NCBI RefSeq assembly: GCF_900143065.1
Contig: NZ_FRCX01000003.1
Span: 124,001 to 188,000, forward strand
Source of the DNA: Duganella sacchari
GTDB lineage: Bacteria > Pseudomonadota > Gammaproteobacteria > Burkholderiales > Burkholderiaceae_D
Direction: 5' to 3'
DNA length: 64,000 nucleotides
Shown: piece after piece, positions 58,618-64,000 of the stretch
How the letters are laid out: each line of letters opens with the position of its first letter
Numbering within the stretch: the stretch's first letter is position 1
Program-made: the position numbers and the translations under genes
Notes under the pieces: model-generated
Told to the model about the DNA's origin: nothing
Database searches by the model: none
The model's input: the letters and a program-made list of their open reading frames with translations, nothing else

Positions 58618-59655
58618 CTACGCTGCGCTGATCTCCGCCAGCAAAGTCTCCACCAGTTTCGCCGCCGCCATGGGCCGCGCGCGCGCCACGCCTGTGCCAC
58701 ACCAAAGCGACATCAGTTCCGTCTCGCCACGCTTGATGGCTTCCGCACGAATAGATGACGTTAATGCATTTTGAATAGGATATAACGGCAGTTGGCGTTC
58801 TTTTGACGACATTTCCTGCATAAAGCGATTTTCCAGACCGCGTGCATAACGGCCAGAAAAAGTACGGGTCAACCGGGTCGGATGGTTGCCGGCGGTCAGC
58901 AGCCGCTGCTTGTACGGGGCATTGATAGACGATTCGTCGGTGACCAAAAATGCCGTACCCATCTGCACTGCTTGCGCGCCGCCGTTCAAAGCGCGCTTGA
59001 TATCCGCGCCATCCATGATGCCGCCAGCGGCAATCACAGAAATATCCACCGCCGCCACGACAGCTGGCAGTAATTCAAACGTGGTCAGTTTGGCGTCTTT
59101 CTGTGCGCCGATGAAGGTACCGCGGTGTCCGCCCGCCTCCGTGCCGGAAGCAATCACTGCATCAGCCCCTCGGCTTTCCCAGGCCAGCGCTTCATCGGCA
59201 TGCGTAATCGTGCCAATCACAAAAATGCCGGCCTCGTGCAAACGGCGGATCTGTTCCACGCTGAGGATGCCAAAAGTAAAACTGGCCACGGCCGGACGCA
59301 GCTCGATCAGCGTTTCAAACTGCGCGGAGAAATCTTCGCACCACTTGGCTGGCGTCGGCAATTCCGTCCAGCCCAGCGAAGACCAGACCGGTTTCAGCCA
59401 TTCCTTGGCCTGCTCCACTTCAGCGGCGGACGGTTTTGGCGTGTCCTGAACGAAAAAATTCAGGCAAAACGGCTTGTCGGTAAGGGCACGAATCTGGCTG
59501 GTTTGCTCACGTATGACATCCGGCGACAACAAAGAACACGCCAGGCAACCCAGCGCACCAGTATTGGACACCGCAGCAACTTGCGCCGGCGTATTAAAAC
59601 CCCCGGCCGTCGGTCCCTGGATGATGGGATGCGGAAAAACAGACGCTAAAGTCAT
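58618..59655 (-). CDS. Nitronate monooxygenase family protein
   Basis: A 345-residue FMN protein from ATG 59655 with GGGAGA upstream. HPIIQGPTAGGFNTPAQVAAVSNTGALG is the N-terminal signature, with GADAVIASGTEAGGHRG the FMN-phosphate and catalytic-His region, and AAGGIMDGADIKRALNGGAQAVQMG following. It oxidises alkyl nitronates or related nitroalkane anions, such as propionate-3-nitronate. It heads a two-gene operon with the GMC oxidoreductase. Confidence 0.88.
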   Translation of the reverse strand: MTLASVFPHPIIQGPTAGGFNTPAQVAAVSNTGALGCLACSLLSPDVIREQTSQIRALTDKPFCLNFFVQDTPKPSAAEVEQAKEWLKPVWSSLGWTELPTPAKWCEDFSAQFETLIELRPAVASFTFGILSVEQIRRLHEAGIFVIGTITHADEALAWESRGADAVIASGTEAGGHRGTFIGAQKDAKLTTFELLPAVVAAVDISVIAAGGIMDGADIKRALNGGAQAVQMGTAFLVTDESSINAPYKQRLLTAGNHPTRLTRTFSGRYARGLENRFMQEMSSKERQLPLYPIQNALTSSIRAEAIKRGETELMSLWCGTGVARARPMAAAKLVETLLAEISAA

Positions 59656-60002
59656 CGATTCTCCCTTGTTTGAGCTGTGGATAACGCTATGGATATCCAC
59701 AGGTGCCAAATGTGAGTAAACAAAAAACTTTTGGGGAGGTCATTTTTTATCCCAAAACAGTTCTTCGTTCATACAGGGTTTACGCGCCGTCTTATGCAGC
59801 CCGTAAACGCCTGATTCTAATTCAAAATGCCCACTTATCCACAGAAAAGTGTCGATGTTAACAACTATCACTATTCTTATATCTACATCTTTAGAGTAAA
59901 CCATAAACCCAAAAACCACAGGCTCCAGCGCCTGGAAGCTCGTTCCTCGCTGAAACCACGATATACTGCATTGCCAAACAAACAGCCTCAGCCGGAGCCG
60001 TT
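59656..60002. other. AT-rich intergenic stretch with DnaA-box-like 9-mers (left copy of a flanking repeat)
   Basis: No coding frame is convincing here. Consensus TTATCCACA occurs at 59676-59684 (minus) and 59835-59843 (plus), and ATATCCACA at 59693-59701. The stretch from 59691 to about 59905 is matched in order and spacing by 62756-62970 on the other side of the GGDEF-EAL gene. GGAG at 59994-59997 is the ribosome site for that gene. Confidence 0.7.
59691..59905 (+). repeat. Diverged direct repeat flanking the GGDEF-EAL gene, left copy
   Basis: Shared blocks with the right copy, in the same order, are GGATATCCACAGG, ATGTGA, TTTATCC, ATACAG-GTTTA-GC, TTATGCAG, GTAAACG, CTTATCCACAG and CACTAT-TTATAT. 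The spacing from GGATATCC to CTTATCCACAG is the same (144 bases from the first G to the first TT) in both copies. The copies differ at many positions between the blocks. Confidence 0.75.
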
Positions 60003-62753
60003 TTGTCTTCATCAAACAAAAAACCCCGGTCGCCTGCATATCTGCGGTTTCGGCGACGTTTGATCACCGGCCTTTTTTTGATGGCATCCCTCGCCATTGC
60101 CGTCGTTGTCAGTCAATTCCATGCTTCCTACGTAGAACGCAAACTTGCCGTCCGGTCTCAGACCGAGCACTACGTCAAGGCCATGGAAGCGCATGTGATT
60201 TACTCGATTCAATCCGTGGACTTGTCGTTGATTGGTTTTGCCAACGCCATCAAAGTGCTGCCGGCCAGGCAAAGCCGGTCACCGGACACCATGTCGGACC
60301 TGCTGTCTTCACGCGGTTCGAATTTCAACGGCGATTACTGGATTTCCTTCATCGATCCAAAAGGCAATGCCGTCGCCTCTTCCACTGGCGCCAACATTCT
60401 TGGTACCTCGTATGCCGATCGCGATTACTTCCAGGCCCACGTCAACAATTCCATCAAAGGCAAACTCTTCATTGGAGAGCCTGCCATGGGAAAAAACAGC
60501 AAAAAACGGCTGTTTTTTCTGAGTCGCCGTGTGGAGACGGCCAAAGGCGAGTTTCTGGGGGTTGTGGTTGCCCCCATCAATGTCGACCGCTACGTCAAGG
60601 TGTTTGAAAATTCGCGTTTTACTTCGGATGTCTCGATCACGCTGGTTCATGGTGGCGGCAAAGTCATCGCCCGCGTACCCAACTTTGAACAGGCATTTGC
60701 GCGCGATCTCGGTCCCACTGCCTTATTCGACAATGTCCGCAATGCCAGTTCCGGCACCTACAAAACCGTCAGCATCATCGACGGGTTGACGCGGATTTTC
60801 AGCTACCGTGTCATCGATGAGCTGCCGCTTATCATCGTGGTTGGCAGCAATGACAGCGAATCGACACGTTTATTGCAGCAAAATTACCTGACCGCCGGTG
60901 GCGGATTGGCGGTGTTGCTGCTGTTGATGGCTGGCGCCGGTCATTTTTTCCTTCGCACCTACAGCAAACAGGAAGAGCGCGAACATCGCTACCGCACCTT
61001 GTACAACGCCAGCCGTGAAATGGAACAGCAGTTGCTGGCCAACGAAGAAGAGCGCAAGAAAAACGAAGAATCCATGAAGCTGGCCACGCTGCTGTTCCAG
61101 AATAGCGGCGAGTGCATGATGGTGACCGACGCTGCCGGGCAAATCCTGACTGTGAATCCGGCGTTTTCCGTACTCAGTGGCTACACGGAAAAAGAACTGG
61201 TGGGCCATCGCGCCTACGAACTTGCTTCCGGTCGCAACGATCAGGAATTTTTCGACCGCATCTTCGAATGCGTCACCCGCAGCGGCCACTGGAAGGGCGA
61301 ATTGTGGCAACGAAGCAAGCATGGCGAGGAATACCTGGTCTCGATGGTGATCAACACCGTCTACGATGAGCAGGCCAATCCGTTCCGCTATGTCGCTTTG
61401 CTCAGCGATATCACCAAAAAGAAGGCATCCGAAGAGCTGATCTGGCGCCAGGCCAACTTCGATGCGCTCACCGGACTGCCTAACCGGCGCATGTTCCACG
61501 AGCATTTACGCCAGGAGATGAAAAAAACTGACCGTTCGCACCTGCCGATGGCGCTGGTGTTTGTCGATCTGGACTACTTCAAGGAAATCAATGACACGCT
61601 TGGCCACGACAAGGGCGATTTATTGCTCAAAGAAGTGGCAGCCCGGCTATCCAGTTGCGTGCGCAGCACCGATACCGTGGCCCGTTTAGGCGGCGATGAA
61701 TTTACCGTCATCCTCAGCGAGCTACGCAATGCCAGCGACGTGGTGAGAACAGCGCAGGAAATCCTCAAGAAAATGAGCACGCCGTTCGATCTGGGCGAGA
61801 ACGTTGCCCAAATTTCGAGCAGCATTGGCATCACCCTGTATCCCGAAGACGCTGCGGATGCGGAAACTTTAATCAAAAACGCCGACCAGGCCATGTACGC
61901 GGCCAAGCAGCAGGGCCGCAACCGCTTCAATTATTTCGCCCCCTTCATGCAGGAAGCCACCCATGTGCGGATGAACCTGGTCAGTGAATTACGCGAAGCC
62001 GTCGCCCGCGACCAGTTGCGCATCCTGTACCAGCCGATTATCGCGCTGGCCAGTGGCGCCATTGTGAAAGCGGAGGCACTGGTGCGCTGGCAACATCCGG
62101 TGCGCGGACTGCTGAATCCGGCCGAATTCATTACCGTGGCGGAAAGCAGCGGCATGATAATCGGCATCGGCGACTGGGTTTTCCGCCAGGCGGCGCGGGA
62201 AGCGCAGAAATTACAGGCGATCAGCACGCCGGCATTCCAGGTCAGCGTGAACAAATCGGCCTGGCAATTCCGCGATGACGGCAGCAACTATCAGGAATGG
62301 CTGGATTTTCTGCAGGAACTCCAGCTCAACCCCAACAGCATCATCATCGAGGTCACTGAAAACCTGCTGTTGGAGACGGCCAGCAACAATTCCGACCGCA
62401 CACTGGCCTTCCAGCATGCCCACATGCAGATTTCGCTCGATGATTTTGGTTCCGGTCATTGCTCGATCGCGTTTTTAAAGCGATTTGATGTGGACTATCT
62501 CAAAATCGACCCGGTTTTTGTCTCCAATCTCATCGAAGGTGGCGATGGACTGCTGATTTGTGAGGCAATTATTGCGATGGCACACAAGTTAGGCATCAAA
62601 GTGATCGCCGAAGGCATCGAAACACCGCAACAGCTGGCCATTCTGACGGCTGCCGGCTGCGATTTCGGCCAGGGATACCTGCTTTCAAAGCCCATTTCAG
62701 GCGAAGAATTGGAAAAACAACTACAAAAACAGTGTGCCCCTGTGTATAAGTGA
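60003..62753 (+). CDS. Cache-PAS-GGDEF-EAL signalling protein (cyclic-di-GMP)
   Basis: A 916-residue membrane sensor. TTG at 60003 is the start, with GGAG five bases upstream; the first ATG comes inside the first membrane helix. Helix 1 is about 20-40, a periplasmic Cache/PDC-type sensor about 45-290, and helix 2 about 296-320. A PAS domain follows at about 355-475. The GGDEF domain (about 480-645) has an intact RLGGDEF, and the EAL domain (about 660-905) has EALVRW, DDFGSG, LKIDP, AEGIET and GQGYL. Both synthase and phosphodiesterase residues are kept, so it may switch between making and breaking c-di-GMP. Confidence 0.93.
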   Translation: MSSSNKKPRSPAYLRFRRRLITGLFLMASLAIAVVVSQFHASYVERKLAVRSQTEHYVKAMEAHVIYSIQSVDLSLIGFANAIKVLPARQSRSPDTMSDLLSSRGSNFNGDYWISFIDPKGNAVASSTGANILGTSYADRDYFQAHVNNSIKGKLFIGEPAMGKNSKKRLFFLSRRVETAKGEFLGVVVAPINVDRYVKVFENSRFTSDVSITLVHGGGKVIARVPNFEQAFARDLGPTALFDNVRNASSGTYKTVSIIDGLTRIFSYRVIDELPLIIVVGSNDSESTRLLQQNYLTAGGGLAVLLLLMAGAGHFFLRTYSKQEEREHRYRTLYNASREMEQQLLANEEERKKNEESMKLATLLFQNSGECMMVTDAAGQILTVNPAFSVLSGYTEKELVGHRAYELASGRNDQEFFDRIFECVTRSGHWKGELWQRSKHGEEYLVSMVINTVYDEQANPFRYVALLSDITKKKASEELIWRQANFDALTGLPNRRMFHEHLRQEMKKTDRSHLPMALVFVDLDYFKEINDTLGHDKGDLLLKEVAARLSSCVRSTDTVARLGGDEFTVILSELRNASDVVRTAQEILKKMSTPFDLGENVAQISSSIGITLYPEDAADAETLIKNADQAMYAAKQQGRNRFNYFAPFMQEATHVRMNLVSELREAVARDQLRILYQPIIALASGAIVKAEALVRWQHPVRGLLNPAEFITVAESSGMIIGIGDWVFRQAAREAQKLQAISTPAFQVSVNKSAWQFRDDGSNYQEWLDFLQELQLNPNSIIIEVTENLLLETASNNSDRTLAFQHAHMQISLDDFGSGHCSIAFLKRFDVDYLKIDPVFVSNLIEGGDGLLICEAIIAMAHKLGIKVIAEGIETPQQLAILTAAGCDFGQGYLLSKPISGEELEKQLQKQCAPVYK

Positions 62754-63138
62754 CTGGATATCCACAGGATGAGATGTGACCAAGCATTACTTTGATCACA
62801 GGCACTTATTTTATCCAGAAATTGTTCCTGAACTGATACAGCGTTTATGCAGCAGGTTGTTTACGCTGTAAACAAATGATTTGTAAACGTATACATGACT
62901 TATCCACAGCTCTTTGCACGTTTACTATTACCACTATGTTTATATAGAACTCTTGTAAACAACTAAAAGCGCGAATTCTGTGGAATCCTGCGAAGCGCAG
63001 GTGGAATAGGACGTCTGTTCGTCATCTGAAAGCCATCCACACAACAAAAAACGCCTTAAAATTCACTTTTTTTCGCTACGCGTTGTGGAAAAGGCGTTGC
63101 TTAACCACAGGCTGCATCACCAAAATTGAAGGAAAAGT
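62754..63138. other. AT-rich intergenic stretch with DnaA-box-like 9-mers (right copy of the flanking repeat)
   Basis: A 385-base gap without coding frames. ATATCCACA is at 62758-62766 and consensus TTATCCACA at 62900-62908. Several GTTTAC/GTAAAC 6-mers cluster at 62850-62960. An inverted repeat, AACGCCTT (63050-63057) with AAGGCGTT (63091-63098), precedes the mtnN gene, whose AAGGA lies just before its ATG. Confidence 0.7.
62756..62970 (+). repeat. Diverged direct repeat flanking the GGDEF-EAL gene, right copy
   Basis: Right copy of the element described at 59691-59905, offset by 3065 bases. The blocks ATACAG-GTTTA, TTATGCAG-like, CTTATCCACAG and CACTAT-TTATAT align with gaps of only one or two bases. 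It carries one perfect and one one-mismatch DnaA-box-like 9-mer, as the left copy does. Confidence 0.75.
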
Positions 63139-63825
63139 ATGCGTTTAGGCATCATCAGCGCGTTGGCTGAAGAACAGCAGGGGCTGATAGAGGCCCTTCA
63201 GAGCCCCGCCAGGCACTTTCACGGCATGCGTGAGTACACGGCCGGGAAACTCTGGGAAATCGACGCTGTGTGCGTTTTATCGCGTATAGGTAAGGTTGCC
63301 GCTGCCATGACAGCGACCACCCTTGTGGAAAAATTCGGAGTTACCCACATCATTTTTACCGGCGTCGCCGGAAGTGGGGATAAAAACGTCCAGGTTGGGG
63401 ACATGGTGGTCGCGGAATCGCTGATACAGCACGACTTTGATGCCAGTCCGCTGTTTCCGCAGTTTGAAATCCCGCTGACCGGCCTTTCAAGCTTCGCGAC
63501 AGACGTGGCGCTGACCGACAGACTGGCTGCCGCAGCGGCGCCCATTGCGCGTGTACACCGTGGACTGATCGCCAGTGGTGATCAATTTATCGGCAAACTG
63601 ACGCAGATTCTGGCCCTGAAAACCGCTTTGCCCGATGTTTTGGCCGTGGAAATGGAAGGCGCAGCGGTGGCGCAAGTGTGTTTTGAGCTGGGAATACCGT
63701 TTGCGGTCATCAGAACCATTTCGGACAACGCCAACGACGATGCTGCCGTCGATTTCATGCATTTCATCAAAACCGTGGCCTCGCGCTACGCTTTTGCTGT
63801 GATCGAGAACTTCTGCAAAGCATAA
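63139..63825 (+). CDS. mtnN: 5'-methylthioadenosine/S-adenosylhomocysteine nucleosidase
   Basis: A 228-residue MtnN/Pfs. LGIISALAEEQQGLIEAL carries the catalytic Glu, FTGVAGSGDKNVQVGDMVV is the phosphorylase-fold signature, and VEMEGAAVAQVC with TISDNANDDA holds the ribose-binding and catalytic Glu/Asp. It removes adenine from methylthioadenosine (a product of spermidine synthesis) and from SAH. It thus serves the SpeD/SpeE-like enzymes elsewhere in the window. Confidence 0.95.
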   Translation: MRLGIISALAEEQQGLIEALQSPARHFHGMREYTAGKLWEIDAVCVLSRIGKVAAAMTATTLVEKFGVTHIIFTGVAGSGDKNVQVGDMVVAESLIQHDFDASPLFPQFEIPLTGLSSFATDVALTDRLAAAAAPIARVHRGLIASGDQFIGKLTQILALKTALPDVLAVEMEGAAVAQVCFELGIPFAVIRTISDNANDDAAVDFMHFIKTVASRYAFAVIENFCKA

Positions 63826-63850
63826 AAAAAGGCCGGGACTAGCCCGGCCT
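63824..63850. terminator. Bidirectional terminator between mtnN and putA
   Basis: AGGCCGGG and CCCGGCCT form an eight-pair GC-rich stem with a short loop. On the minus strand it is followed by seven T, making it a strong terminator for putA, 20 bases beyond its stop. On the plus strand it follows the mtnN stop directly. Confidence 0.9.
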
Positions 63851-63870
63851 AAGGTGCAACAGGTATTTTT

Positions 63871-64000
63871 TTACGCTTGCAGCGTCATCAGGCTGGCATT
63901 GCCGCCGGCTGCGGTCGTATTCACGCACAGGGCGCGCTCAGCGAGCAAACGCCACAGTGGGATGGCCCCATCCTCATTGGTGCCGATCAGGCCCACCAGC
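63871..64000 (-). CDS. putA: Bifunctional proline dehydrogenase / P5C dehydrogenase PutA, C-terminus (5' truncated by window edge)
   Basis: The last 42 residues are visible: LVGLIGTNEDGAIPLWRLLA, then ERALCVNTTAAGGNASLM and a TLQA end. The VNTTAAGGNASLMT block is the extreme C-terminus of trifunctional PutA proteins. The full enzyme converts proline to glutamate and in many species represses its own gene. It converges on mtnN with a shared terminator. Confidence 0.85.
   Translation of the reverse strand, partial: LVGLIGTNEDGAIPLWRLLAERALCVNTTAAGGNASLMTLQA

Noticed and set aside
59740..60039. 99-codon minus-strand frame upstream of the GGDEF-EAL gene
   Set aside because: It lies across the repeat and the start of the c-di-GMP gene, has no recognisable protein pattern, and the shared repeat blocks explain the sequence better.
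63050..63098. Inverted repeat AACGCCTT / AAGGCGTT as a terminator or riboswitch before mtnN
   Set aside because: The arms are eight bases with a loop of 33 and no T-run follows. I see no known SAM or SAH riboswitch motif.

Overview
The window looks like a chromosomal segment, probably origin-proximal, of a GC-rich betaproteobacterium of the Oxalobacteraceae type (Massilia / Duganella / Janthinobacterium relatives). This placement is an inference. It rests on codon usage, on the argB - HAD nucleotidase - slmA order, on the mnmG-rsmG-parA-parB block placed next to atpIBEFHAGDC, and on the general similarity of the proteins. No prophage, insertion sequence or CRISPR array was seen. Almost all of the DNA is coding.

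Layout. (1) 1-5860: a small coiled-coil protein and a Cys-rich CWC protein, argB, tRNA-Thr(GGT), a TraB/GumN-like protein, a HAD nucleotidase, slmA, and a pabB-pabC fusion. (2) 5851-18933: one long minus-strand run reading DUF6916-like protein, three tandem tail-collar (MdpB-like) proteins, a GNAT, a Tat-exported DUF6916-like protein, a 2822-residue two-partner-secretion exoprotein with 17 YDG repeats, and its FhaC-type transporter. (3) 19057-24543: FtrA-like regulator with divergent rhodanese, a periplasmic glutathione peroxidase, a PHB-depolymerase-like esterase, a succinate-semialdehyde dehydrogenase and a PPK2 kinase. (4) 24556-31227: two divergent gene sets. One holds a membrane-fused spermidine-synthase-like protein and a Tat-exported FAD oxidoreductase, and runs on into PPK2 and the aldehyde dehydrogenase. 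The other holds DUF350, SPFH-SHOCT, double DUF4178, a Gly-rich 57-residue protein and SpeD. This is the best candidate for a poorly described system. (5) 31220-36158: lipoprotein, VOC protein, GST, AraC-type regulator, RsgA and an MFS exporter.

(6) 36249-48127: the whole ATP synthase operon with a good sigma70 promoter and a UUCG-loop terminator, a 27-bp perfect inverted repeat, parB, parA, a 9-bp tandem array of nine units, rsmG, mnmG, and two parS sites flanking another UUCG terminator. (7) 48131-59655: TSUP permease, Fe-dependent alcohol dehydrogenase, a branched-chain-amino-acid-type ABC transporter operon (livG, livF, binding protein, livH, livM) ending in a 3-hydroxybutyrate oligomer hydrolase, then a nitronate monooxygenase - GMC oxidoreductase pair. 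(8) 59656-64000: a Cache-PAS-GGDEF-EAL protein flanked on both sides by diverged direct repeats of about 215 bp with DnaA-box-like 9-mers, then MTA/SAH nucleosidase, a strong terminator and the 3' end of putA.

How the parts fit. Polyamine and SAM metabolism recurs: SpeD and a SpeE-like enzyme make aminopropyl products and methylthioadenosine, MtnN removes methylthioadenosine, and an amine-oxidase-like flavoprotein plus SSADH could drain amine-derived aldehydes. Polyhydroxybutyrate use also recurs (PHB-depolymerase-like esterase, 3HB-oligomer hydrolase tied to an ABC importer). Six convergent gene pairs overlap at their stop codons, so transcription units are packed tightly.
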